64,000 nucleotides of DNA, from contig OZ244877.1 of the NCBI GenBank assembly GCA_965221145.1, forward strand, positions 4,402,001 to 4,466,000, in the 5' to 3' direction. Positions within the stretch are counted from its first letter, which is position 1. The number at the start of each line of letters is the position of its first letter. Below are positions 1-7,335 of this stretch, piece after piece. The notes under the pieces were generated by a model. The model did no database searches. It saw nothing but the letters and a program-made list of their open reading frames with translations, and was not told the DNA's origin. Source of the stretch: Bin5 sp965221145 (GTDB lineage Bacteria; Chloroflexota; Anaerolineae; Caldilineales; Caldilineaceae). Made by a program: the position numbers and the translations under genes.

Positions 1-1240
1 ACCATTCGAGGACGCCGGGCAGCTGCGGCGTGAAGATGAAGTTGTCCAGGGCATCGAGCCGGGCCTCGACGGCTTCGGGTCCGCCCCATGTGGCCTGGTA
101 GTCTGCGTCTTGCCACACGCCCGCGTTGACCGGTTCGGCTGTGCCCGCCAGGCCGATGTTCTTCTGATTCTCGAAGTTGGCGAGGTACATCATAAACTCA
201 AAGGCTTCGGCCGGATGCTGGCTTTGCGTCGTGACAATGTGGAAATGCATGGAGCCAAGACCGGCGCTCTGACCGGTGTTGGGGGAACGGACCCATGCCA
301 CCTGGGTGAGGTCGTGCTCGCTGCGACTTACCCAGTAGAGATCGCCGCGCGAGGCTATGCCCTGGACGCCGGCAGCCCAGGGGTACATGCCCAAAGCCTG
401 GCCCTGTCCTTGATAATCGTCCACGTTCAACATGCAGCCGTCCTGGCAGATCATGTCTACGGCGAACTTTTGGCCTTCGATGAACTCGGGCGTGTTCCAG
501 GAGCCTTTTTTGTTCTCGGTGTCGATGAGTTGACCGCCATTGGCAACACTCCAGTTGACGAGGCCGTCCTGCTCGATATTGCCGGCGCTGAAGTTGGAGC
601 CGATGATGTCTTCGCCGAGTTCGTCGATGGTGCAGGCGGCCTCGTAGTAGTCGTTCCAGTCCCACCATTTGTCGCCGTTGTGGTCGTGTTCCCAGGGCAT
701 GGGGAGGCCGGCCTCTTTGAAGAGGTCCTTGTTGATGCCGGACATGACGATGTTGAGTTGGAAGGGCACGGCCTTGACCTTGCCCGGCTCGTAACCGACA
801 TGCTGGGGGATGCGGATCAGTTCGCTGCCCTCCTCGCCGGGGAAGGGGGTGCCGCTGGCCTCGAAATAGGGGGTGAGATCGGCGGCGATCTCATGGAACG
901 CGCTCAACTGCAGATCGAAGAACAACATGATGTCGCCCCATTCACCTGCGGCGACCAGGATGGGCATGCGGCGGTCGAAGTCGGCAACCGGTTCAAAGAT
1001 GACGCCGATTTCGGGGCGCTGTTCGGCCCATGTGTCGAGAAAGCCGTTCATCAACTCACGGCGCACCCCGGAGCCCCACTTATTGAGGAAGCGCAGGGCG
1101 ACTCGTTCCGACGAAGGGCCGGCGGAATCTCCCTCACTCGCTACCGGCGGCGCCGGCGCCACACATCCGGCCAACGCTGCCCCCGCCACCAAGCCACCGG
1201 ACACTTTCAGGAAACTGCGTCTGCTTACTTTGCTTGCCAT
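1..1240 (-). CDS. ABC transporter sugar-binding lipoprotein (partial, C-terminus beyond window)
   Basis: This is an extracellular solute-binding protein of the carbohydrate ABC transporter family, which would capture a sugar or oligosaccharide outside the membrane for a permease not seen here. Reading the minus strand from the ATG at 1240 gives at least 413 residues. The N-terminus has a twin-arginine motif (SRRSFLK, residues 6-12), a short hydrophobic stretch and a lipobox ending at Cys26 (LAGC), so it is predicted to be a Tat-exported lipoprotein. The body shows typical binding-protein features such as WGDIMLFFDLQ, DLTPYFEA and INKDLFKEAGLPMPW. A strong AAAGGAGAG ribosome site lies before the start. 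It is divergent from the isomerase cluster at 1490, which suggests a shared regulatory region. The family is sure; the substrate is unknown, although the neighbours suggest uronate-containing glycans. Confidence 0.9.
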   Translation of the reverse strand, partial: MASKVSRRSFLKVSGGLVAGAALAGCVAPAPPVASEGDSAGPSSERVALRFLNKWGSGVRRELMNGFLDTWAEQRPEIGVIFEPVADFDRRMPILVAAGEWGDIMLFFDLQLSAFHEIAADLTPYFEASGTPFPGEEGSELIRIPQHVGYEPGKVKAVPFQLNIVMSGINKDLFKEAGLPMPWEHDHNGDKWWDWNDYYEAACTIDELGEDIIGSNFSAGNIEQDGLVNWSVANGGQLIDTENKKGSWNTPEFIEGQKFAVDMICQDGCMLNVDDYQGQGQALGMYPWAAGVQGIASRGDLYWVSRSEHDLTQVAWVRSPNTGQSAGLGSMHFHIVTTQSQHPAEAFEFMMYLANFENQKNIGLAGTAEPVNAGVWQDADYQATWGGPEAVEARLDALDNFIFTPQLPGVLEW

Positions 1241-1404
1241 CGGTCTTCTCTCCTTTGGTTGTGCGTCGATAGTACAGAAATCTGCTACGTTCCTTTCAGT
1301 CCCTTCCTTCAGGTCCTTCATAATGGCGGCGGACCGCCCGCTTCACAATCGAGACACCCAAGCCAATGAACGGATAAAATGTAGCAGCTTAGCGAATCCT
1401 ATTA

Positions 1405-1435
1405 TAAAATGAGATTCATACTTTGAGATTCAACT
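1405..1435. promoter_or_regulatory. Candidate operator: paired direct repeats in divergent intergenic region
   Basis: The 9-mer TGAGATTCA occurs twice, at 1410-1418 and 1424-1432, in the AT-rich gap between the divergent sugar-binding protein and isomerase genes. A TATAAT-like hexamer lies just beside it on the minus strand near 1398-1403. Paired repeats 14 bp apart could bind a regulator of the cluster, but no regulator gene is visible, so this is only a candidate. Confidence 0.25.
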
Positions 1436-1489
1436 TTGTCAGACAACAGAAAAATTCCATTTTTTATCGTCCCTTGGAGCATATTGTCC

Positions 1490-2257
1490 ATGCAATTTGG
1501 AATCTGTTCACCTATTGCCAATGCGGAGATCGCGCATGCGGCCGGCTTCGATTTCGTCGAGCCGACAGTGCGCTCCTTGTCCCCGTTGGACCCGGATTTC
1601 GATGCCATCCGCGCGCCGTTCGACAGCGCGCCGCTGCCCACACCGGTCTTCAACGTATTCGTGCCGACTGAGATCCGACTCACCGGGCCGGACGTGGCGT
1701 GGGCGCGGGTGGAGAACTATCTGGAGGCCGCCATCGGCCGCGTTGCCGCGCTGGGCGGCCAGGCGATCGTCTTCGGCAGCGGCGGCGCCCGCAACGTGCC
1801 GGACGGCTTTCCCCGGGAGGAAGCCAACAACCAGTTGGCGCGCTTCCTGCGGCTGGCCGGGGACGTGGCCGAGCGCGAGGAGGTTACAATCGTCATCGAG
1901 CCGCTGAATTCGCGCGATTCGAACATCATCACCAGTGTCGTGGAAGGCATGCAACTGGCGCAGGCGGCCGATCATCCACGCGTGCGCCTGCTGGCCGATC
2001 TCTACCACATGATGGAGGACGACGAGCCGCTGGAGAACATCACCACCTGCGCCCAGTGGCTCGATCACGTTCATGTCGCCGATACGACGCGCGGCGCGCC
2101 CGGCGAAGGCGACTACCCGTACGGGGAGTTCTTTCGCCGTCTGCACGGGGGCGGCTACAGCGGACGCATCTCGATCGAGTGCCGCTGGGATGACCTCGCA
2201 GCCCAGGCTGCCCCCGCCGTGAAATTCTTACGCCGCATGTGGGACGAAACGCAATGA
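1490..2257 (+). CDS. Sugar phosphate isomerase/epimerase (xylose isomerase-like TIM barrel)
   Basis: The 255-residue protein belongs to the AP endonuclease 2/xylose isomerase-like TIM-barrel family that includes IolE, IolI and many sugar-acid epimerases. The start MQFGICSPIANAEIAHAAGFDFVE is the usual first strand and helix of the fold. Barrel-strand motifs follow: VIEPLNSRDSN (a metal-binding Glu strand), RLLADLYHMM and DHVHVADTTRG. An upstream TTG at 1436 is in frame, but the ATG at 1490 starts where homologues start and has GGAG-like bases before it. Its stop overlaps the next start (ATGA at 2254), so the two genes are translationally coupled. The exact substrate cannot be read from sequence. 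Confidence 0.85.
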   Translation: MQFGICSPIANAEIAHAAGFDFVEPTVRSLSPLDPDFDAIRAPFDSAPLPTPVFNVFVPTEIRLTGPDVAWARVENYLEAAIGRVAALGGQAIVFGSGGARNVPDGFPREEANNQLARFLRLAGDVAEREEVTIVIEPLNSRDSNIITSVVEGMQLAQAADHPRVRLLADLYHMMEDDEPLENITTCAQWLDHVHVADTTRGAPGEGDYPYGEFFRRLHGGGYSGRISIECRWDDLAAQAAPAVKFLRRMWDETQ

Positions 2258-3312
2258 CACAGAACAACTACAGAGGAGAGAGAAAACCTGACTCCTCACT
2301 TCTTAATTTTGCCATCCTCGGCGCGGGGATGGTGGCGGAGTACCACTTGCAGGCCATCCAGGCCTGCGCGGACCAGGGCGCGCGCCTGGTAGCGGTCGGC
2401 CACCGCAACCCGGACCGATTCGGGGAGATATCGCGGCGCTTTGGCGTTGCGGCCAAACCCTTCGACGAATTGCTTGCTGACCCGGCGATTGATGCCGTCT
2501 GCATCTGCACACCCAGCGGCCAGCACGCGCAGCAGACGATCGCGGCCGCCTCAAGCGGCAAGCACGTGCTGGTGGAGAAGCCGATGGCCCTCTCGCTGGC
2601 CGACGCCGACGCCATGATCGCGGCCTGCCGGGAGAACGGCGTGCAGCTGGGCGTCTGTCTGCAACGGCGGGCAGAACCGCTCTTCCGCCGCGTCCATGAC
2701 GCCATCCACGGCGGCGATCTGGGCGAGATCACGCTCGGCGTGGTGACGATGCCCTACTTCCGCGATGAGGCCTACTACGCCCAGGCAGCCTGGCGGGGCA
2801 CGTGGGCTTTGGACGGCGGCGGCGTGCTGATGAACCAGGGCATTCACATTATCGATCTGCTGCTCTGGTTCCTGGGCGACCCGGTCGAGGTGCATGCTTT
2901 CGCCGATTCGCGGCATCGTTCGGTCGAGATCGAAGACACGGCCGGCGCGCTGCTGCGCTTTGCCAACGGCGCGCTGGCGACGATCACGGCAACGGTGGCC
3001 GCGGAGCCTGGTTTCCCGCACCGGCTGGAGGTCTACGGAACCAACGGCGGCATCCAGATCGAGGGCGAGTCGGTGCTGCGCTGGGGTCTGGCCGACGCGG
3101 CCAAGGCGACGGTCGAGCCTTGGCCGGTCGCCACGGAACAGGTCGATCCGGGCATGGCGGGCGATCCGCGCGGCATCTCGACCAGCGGCCATATCGCCAT
3201 TCTCAAAGATTTCATCGCCGGCATCCGCCGCGGCCAGGATCCGGTCATCGACGGCGCTGAAGGCAGGCGCAGTCTGGCTACGATCGTGGCGGTGTATGAG
3301 AGGAGTTTTTAG
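2254..3312 (+). CDS. Gfo/Idh/MocA family oxidoreductase
   Basis: This 352-residue NAD(P)-dependent dehydrogenase has an N-terminal Rossmann fold with the ILGAGMVA nucleotide loop (residues 21-28), the family EKP motif near residue 108 (LVEKPMA) and a C-terminal alpha/beta domain with GGGVLMNQGIHIIDLLLWFLG, where the conserved His is expected to be catalytic. The family oxidises sugars, inositols and sugar acids. I chose the ATG that overlaps the upstream stop (ATGA). Residues 7-17 (RGERKPDSSLL) are an odd extension before the Rossmann fold. They are encoded by a GAGGAG...CCTCACT low-complexity stretch like the intergenic heptamer repeats, so a repeat appears to have run into the coding sequence. 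The C-terminus (ERSF, then stop) likewise ends in an AGTTTTT repeat. Confidence 0.9.
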   Translation: MTQNNYRGERKPDSSLLNFAILGAGMVAEYHLQAIQACADQGARLVAVGHRNPDRFGEISRRFGVAAKPFDELLADPAIDAVCICTPSGQHAQQTIAAASSGKHVLVEKPMALSLADADAMIAACRENGVQLGVCLQRRAEPLFRRVHDAIHGGDLGEITLGVVTMPYFRDEAYYAQAAWRGTWALDGGGVLMNQGIHIIDLLLWFLGDPVEVHAFADSRHRSVEIEDTAGALLRFANGALATITATVAAEPGFPHRLEVYGTNGGIQIEGESVLRWGLADAAKATVEPWPVATEQVDPGMAGDPRGISTSGHIAILKDFIAGIRRGQDPVIDGAEGRRSLATIVAVYERSF

Positions 3313-3324
3313 TTTTTGGTGGTC
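3304..3324 (+). repeat. Heptamer tandem repeat (AGTTTTT type)
   Basis: Two perfect AGTTTTT units at 3304-3310 and 3311-3317 are followed by GGTGGTC. The first unit overlaps the last codons and stop of the dehydrogenase. It is one of many 7-bp-period repeats at gene junctions in this window. Confidence 0.7.
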
Positions 3325-3427
3325 GCCCCGGCGCACTACGGAAAATTGGCTACTGAAAATGAAATTCAAAGAGTATAAACATGCGGGTGTCGCAGGGTCG
3401 TAGGGCGCGCCGCTCCCAGGAGTTGCT

Positions 3428-4354
3428 ATGAACACTGCATCATTCACTATCAGCGCTTTCGGCGACGAAATCGCGCCCGATCTCGAAACCCAGTTACAGG
3501 TGCTCAACGAACTGAAAATCCCCTGCCTGGAACTGCGCGGGGTGTGGGGACAGAACGTGCTGCACCTGTCGGATGAACAGGTCGCAAAGGTGCGGGCGTT
3601 GTGCGCTGCCCACGGCGTGACGGTCAGCGCCATCGGCAGCCCGATCGGCAAAAGTCCCATCGAACAGCCGATAGAAACGGAGGTGGCGAACCTGCGCCGC
3701 CTGATCGAGATCGCCCGCCAACTGGATACAGGTCGCGCCTCAAGTGGCGCGCCAGCTAATCCTTGCATTCGCATCTTCTCGTTCCATCCGCCCCCCGCCA
3801 AGTGCCCGAAAATGGGGTCGGCGGGGGCCGGACCGCCCGCCGACAGCACAGACTACGACAGCTACGTGGACAGCGCCATCGACCGGATTCGCCGCCTGGT
3901 GGTCGTCGCCGAGGAAGAGGGCGTCACGCTGCTGCTGGAGAACGAGAAGGGCATCGTCGGCGACACGCTCGACCGCTGCGTGAAGCTGGTCGACGCGATT
4001 GACAATCCCCATCTGGTCTTCCTGTGGGATCCGGCCAACTTCGTGCAGGTGGGCGAGGAGCGGATCACCGAGCGGGGCTGGCCTCTTCTCGGTAGCCGGG
4101 TGGGCTACGTTCATATCAAGGATTGTGAACTGAACGGTCCCGTCAAAGCGGCCGGCGAAGGGGACGGGCAGATCCCCGAGCTGCTGACCCGGCTCGTCAG
4201 CGGCGGGTATCAGGGGATGCTGGCCCTGGAGCCGCACCTGGCCATCGCCGCGCACAGCAGCGGTTTCAGCGGCCCGGATGGCATGGCCCACGCCGTGGAA
4301 GCGCTGCGGGCGGTGATGCGCACCGTAGGGGCTAAGGAAGTTTCCAGTTCTTAG
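3428..4354 (+). CDS. Sugar phosphate isomerase/epimerase with in-frame hairpin insertion
   Basis: This 308-residue TIM-barrel protein carries the family signatures ISAFGDEIAPDLETQL at the N-terminus, LELRGVWGQNVLHLSDEQ, IRIFSFHPP, LLLENEKGIVGDTL (metal-binding Glu strand), VFLWDPANFVQVGE and VGYVHIKD. Homologues normally run from the IRIFSF strand almost directly into DYDSYVDSAIDR. Here about 17 extra residues around 122-141 (AKCPKMGSAGAG...) are encoded by a GC-rich palindromic element (3790-3828), and a second unusual stretch (GRASSGAPANP) precedes IRIFSF. The frame stays open, so the product may still be functional with a surface loop. The last residues (EVSSS) are encoded by heptamer repeat. 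The IS66 element begins 8 bases downstream and separates this gene from the GH88 gene. Confidence 0.85.
   Translation: MNTASFTISAFGDEIAPDLETQLQVLNELKIPCLELRGVWGQNVLHLSDEQVAKVRALCAAHGVTVSAIGSPIGKSPIEQPIETEVANLRRLIEIARQLDTGRASSGAPANPCIRIFSFHPPPAKCPKMGSAGAGPPADSTDYDSYVDSAIDRIRRLVVVAEEEGVTLLLENEKGIVGDTLDRCVKLVDAIDNPHLVFLWDPANFVQVGEERITERGWPLLGSRVGYVHIKDCELNGPVKAAGEGDGQIPELLTRLVSGGYQGMLALEPHLAIAAHSSGFSGPDGMAHAVEALRAVMRTVGAKEVSSS
3790..3828 (+). repeat. Palindromic element copy A (AAGTG...GTC hairpin)
   Basis: The outer stem CCCCCGCC (3792-3799) pairs perfectly with GGCGGGGG (3820-3827). The 20-nt interior starts AAGTG, forms a 3-bp inner stem CCC/GGG around GAAAAT, and ends GTC. It lies in frame inside the isomerase gene. 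Copies B, C and D share this layout with different but still complementary stems. Confidence 0.7.
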
Positions 4355-4359
4355 TTTTT
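4339..4359 (+). repeat. Heptamer tandem repeat (AGTTTTT type)
   Basis: Three 7-bp units, AGTTTCC, AGTTCTT and AGTTTTT, overlap the end of the isomerase gene. The last unit is adjacent to, and partly within, the 8-bp target site used by the IS66 element. Confidence 0.65.
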
Positions 4360-4459
4360 CGGTAACTACTAAGGCATAGGATAAAGGGCCAGAGATCAAA
4401 TAGAATGCTAACAGGAAGCTAATGCGAAACCAATGGTAGGAGTGGTAGAATTGGGAATT

Positions 4460-5908
4460 ATGAGCAACTCGTTGGCAGTAGATCGTGAGCAACTGAAGCG
4501 ATTAGACCAAGAGAGTCTGATCGAGTTGATTCTGGCATTGCGAGAGCAAGTGGCTGCGCAGCAGGTGTTGATCCAGGAATTGCAGGATCAGTTGGCGAAA
4601 GACAGTAACAATAGCGGCAAGCCACCCAGCAGCGATGGTCTGAAGAAGCGCAGAAGACAGAGTCTGCGTCAGTCGGGCCAGCGGCCGCGTGGGGGGCAAC
4701 CTGGTCACAAAGGGCAAACCTTGACGCAAGTGGCGGAACCGCATCATGTCATCCTTCATACGCTACAGGACTGCCCGCACTGCCAAACAGACCTGAAGGG
4801 GGTCGGCGCCAAGGGGCATGTGAAACGGCAGGTGTTCGACATGCCGCCGGTTGGCATCGAAGTCACAGAGCATCAGGCAGAGGTCAAGCAGTGTCCTGGC
4901 TGTGGCGCCCATGTGAAGGAGGCTTTTCCAGCCCACGTGACCCAACCGACCCAGTATGGCCCGCGTCTGAAAGCGCTCGCCTGCTACCTGTATGGCCAAC
5001 AGTACATCCCCTTGGCGCGTATCAAAGAGTTGCTGACCGCGCTCTACGGCGATGCGCCCTCGGAGGCGGTCATACTCGCCGCCGCCCGTCAACTTGTCAG
5101 CCGGAGCCAAGCGACTCTGGAACACATTCGCGCACAACTCATCGCTGACCCGGTCGTCCACTTCGATGAGAGTGGGTTGCGTGTCGAGGGGCGCTTGCAG
5201 TGGCTGCATGTGGCCAGCACAGCCAGGCTGACTTACTACCATGTCCATGGCAAACGAGGTCATGTCGGCATGCGAGACGCTGGCATCTTGCCCCGCTACC
5301 AGGGCGTTGCTCTGCATGACCACTGGGCCCCCTATCTCCAGTTTAGCGACTGCCAGCACGCTTTCTGCAACGTCCATCATCTGCGCGAGTTGCGCTTTGT
5401 GTTCGAGCAATACGGCCAAGCATGGGCTGAGAAGATGGCTCGTCTGTTATGCACCATCAAAGCCGAAGTCGCATCCACCCCAGAAGCGCACACTGTGTTA
5501 CCCCCAGAGCGCTTGGCCTACTACGAGGCCGAGTACGATGCGCTCATTGCCCAAGGCTTGGCCGCTAACCCGCCGCCCAAGCCGACCCGACCCAGAGCAC
5601 GCGGCCGCCCCAAACAAGCGCCGCCCAAAAACTTGCTCGACCGCCTGCACAAGCATAAATCTGGCGTCTTGGCCTTTATGTATGATTTCCGCATCCCCTT
5701 TGACAACAACCAGGTCGAACGCGATGTGCGCATGATCAAGGTTCAACAGAAAGTCTCCGGTTCCTTCCGCACACAAGAGGGCGCCGATACCTTCTGTGCC
5801 ATTCGTTCCTATATCTCAACCGCTCGCAAACACGGTCACAATGCCATTGATGCCATCTACAACGCATTTATTGACCAGCCATTCTTCCCTTCCACATACC
5901 AGGCTTAG
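4460..5908 (+). CDS. tnpC: IS66 family transposase
   Basis: The 482-residue protein is a DDE transposase of the IS66 type. It has an N-terminal coiled-coil/leucine-rich segment (REQVAAQQVLIQELQDQL), the SNNSGKPPSSDG linker typical of IS66 TnpC, a basic region, and a zinc-finger-like CPHC...CPGC segment near residues 105-150. The catalytic domain contains VVHFDESGLRVEG, LHDHWAPY and a C-terminal PFDNNQVERDVRMIK motif that carries the final Glu. The length suits the single-ORF members that lack TnpA and TnpB, and no such small ORFs are seen here. The ATG at 4460 was chosen over the upstream start at 4433 because it begins the recognisable N-terminus. It appears intact and possibly active. Confidence 0.93.
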   Translation: MSNSLAVDREQLKRLDQESLIELILALREQVAAQQVLIQELQDQLAKDSNNSGKPPSSDGLKKRRRQSLRQSGQRPRGGQPGHKGQTLTQVAEPHHVILHTLQDCPHCQTDLKGVGAKGHVKRQVFDMPPVGIEVTEHQAEVKQCPGCGAHVKEAFPAHVTQPTQYGPRLKALACYLYGQQYIPLARIKELLTALYGDAPSEAVILAAARQLVSRSQATLEHIRAQLIADPVVHFDESGLRVEGRLQWLHVASTARLTYYHVHGKRGHVGMRDAGILPRYQGVALHDHWAPYLQFSDCQHAFCNVHHLRELRFVFEQYGQAWAEKMARLLCTIKAEVASTPEAHTVLPPERLAYYEAEYDALIAQGLAANPPPKPTRPRARGRPKQAPPKNLLDRLHKHKSGVLAFMYDFRIPFDNNQVERDVRMIKVQQKVSGSFRTQEGADTFCAIRSYISTARKHGHNAIDAIYNAFIDQPFFPSTYQA

Positions 5909-5946
5909 TAGTTACCATCATCGTAGCAACTCAGCCTCGTCTGGGA

Positions 5947-6085
5947 GGTTGTTTGAAAAGGTACGGTCATCGGTCAAAAAGACCAATAATGACTGCCGGA
6001 AAGCGTGAATCCTCCATCTACACGCCATAATTCGCACCATTTGTGCCGTATTGACCCGAACCTGACCTTTTCAGACAGATTCCAA
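5947..6085. repeat. Imperfect long inverted repeat inside the IS66 tail (MITE-like)
   Basis: The left arm at 5947-5977 (GGTTGTTTGAAAAGGT then CGGTCA) is an imperfect inverted copy of the right arm at 6049-6085 (reverse complement contains TCTGTCTGAAAAGGTC then CGGGTCAA). The block of roughly 140 bp lies between the two right-end copies of IS66 and has no ORF, which fits a small non-autonomous element. No target duplication was found for it. Confidence 0.45.
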
Positions 6086-6224
6086 ACACGATTCATTACA
6101 CTTGGATGACTTGGTTGCCCATTGAAAGGCGCACATTGGGTAATGGCTGAGTAGTTACGTTTTTCGTTGCGTGAACACACACGAAAAGCCGGAAACTATC
6201 AACTATCAAACCAGGAGGACGCCC

Positions 6225-7331
6225 ATGATCGACCACGATAACCTGCTCTCCAAGTGCGAAAGAACCGTCGAGTTCGCGGCCAAACAGTTGCGCAACCTGG
6301 TGGAGGCGCACCCGGACTATTTCCCGATGTACACGCAAAACGGCAAGTGGATGCACGGCGGCGAGGCGTGGACGAACTGGTGTGAGGGCTTCCTCGGCGG
6401 GCAGCTCTGGCTGATCTTCCAGGCCACCGGCGACGAGTATTTCCGCGAGAAGGCCGAGCACTACTCCCGCCTGCTGGAACACCGCAAGACCGACCGCAAT
6501 GTCCACGATCTCGGCTTTGTGTTCTTCTCCACCTGGAAACGCTGGTACGACCTGACCGGCGACGAGGAGAAAAACGCGGTCGTCATCGAGGCGGGTCAGA
6601 CTCTCGCCAAGCGCTTCAAGGAGAAGGGCGAATACCTGCGCTCCTTTGTCTCGGACGAGAGCCTCTTCATCGACATTATGATGAACGTGCCGATCATCTT
6701 CTACGCGGCGCAGGAGACGGATGACGAGGAGCTGTGGGAGACCGCCTACCGCCATTGCCTGACCACGCGCCGCTATCTGGTGCGGGGCGACGGCAGCACT
6801 TCGCACGAAGGCATCTTCGATCTGGAGACGGGCGAATTCCTGCGCCAGACGACCCATCAAGGCTGGCGCGACGACTCATTGTGGGCGCGGGGGCTTGGCT
6901 GGTCGCTCTACGGCTTCGGCACGGTGTACGGCATGACGGGGGATGCCCGTTTTCTCAAGACGAGCCAGGACAACGCCTGGTTCTACATGGAAAATACGCC
7001 GGGGGACGGTGTGCCGCCCAACGACTGGGGGGAGCAGAACCCGCAGAACCCGCACGAAAGCTCGGCTGCGGCCATCGCTGCCAGCGGCCTGATCCAGCTT
7101 TCGCAACTGGTCGGCGACCCGACGCTGGGCAAGCAGTACAACGACTACGCTTTGCAGATCATCGATACGCTCACCGAGCCGGAGTTCCTCGCTATCGAAG
7201 ATGACGGCTGGGAAGGCATCCTCAAACAGGGGATGTACCACGAACGGCTGGGGCTGGGCGTGAACGAAAGCGTGATGTGGGGAGACCACTTCTTCCTGGA
7301 AGCGGTGTGCAAGATTTTGGGGGCGGAGTGA
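6225..7331 (+). CDS. Glycoside hydrolase family 88-type unsaturated uronyl hydrolase
   Basis: The 368-residue protein matches the unsaturated glucuronyl / rhamnogalacturonyl hydrolase family, which removes the 4,5-unsaturated uronic acid left by polysaccharide lyases. Features are the (alpha/alpha)6 barrel segments GGQLWLIFQATGDEYFREKAEHYSRLLE, the HDLGFVFFSTW strand with a probable catalytic Asp near residue 95, GWRDDSLWARGLGWSLYGF (the usual WARGQAW-like motif) and ESSAAAIAASGL. There is no signal peptide, so it is cytoplasmic, which is usual for this family. The start at 6225 has a strong AGGAGG site; an upstream GTG at 6171 lies close to the IS66 target duplication and is less likely. Before the IS66 insertion this gene would have followed the isomerase by about 70 bp. 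It suggests that the cluster degrades pectin- or glycosaminoglycan-like material. Confidence 0.88.
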   Translation: MIDHDNLLSKCERTVEFAAKQLRNLVEAHPDYFPMYTQNGKWMHGGEAWTNWCEGFLGGQLWLIFQATGDEYFREKAEHYSRLLEHRKTDRNVHDLGFVFFSTWKRWYDLTGDEEKNAVVIEAGQTLAKRFKEKGEYLRSFVSDESLFIDIMMNVPIIFYAAQETDDEELWETAYRHCLTTRRYLVRGDGSTSHEGIFDLETGEFLRQTTHQGWRDDSLWARGLGWSLYGFGTVYGMTGDARFLKTSQDNAWFYMENTPGDGVPPNDWGEQNPQNPHESSAAAIAASGLIQLSQLVGDPTLGKQYNDYALQIIDTLTEPEFLAIEDDGWEGILKQGMYHERLGLGVNESVMWGDHFFLEAVCKILGAE

Positions 7332-7335
7332 CACA

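Larger units (their letters stand above)
4362..6158 (+). mobile_element. IS66-family insertion sequence with 8-bp target duplication
   Basis: The left end starts GTAACTACTAAGGCAT at 4362. The right end at 6158 reads, in reverse complement, GTAACTACTCAGCCAT. Direct 8-bp copies of GTTTTTCG flank it at 4354-4361 and 6159-6166. GTAA-starting terminal repeats and 8-bp duplications are characteristic of IS66. The element is 1797 bp with one transposase gene. A second internal copy of the right end lies at 5904-5915, overlapping the transposase stop, and leaves a 243-bp tail (5916-6158) that holds its own inverted repeat. Confidence 0.88.

Noticed and set aside
110..1369. Long plus-strand open frame (419 residues)
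   Set aside because: It is antisense to the Tat-lipoprotein sugar-binding gene, whose minus-strand reading has a signal peptide, lipobox and family motifs.
4354..5923. IS66 ending at the internal repeat 5904-5915
   Set aside because: The flanking 8 bases there (CATCATCG) do not match the left flank, while the end at 6158 gives a perfect 8-bp duplication.
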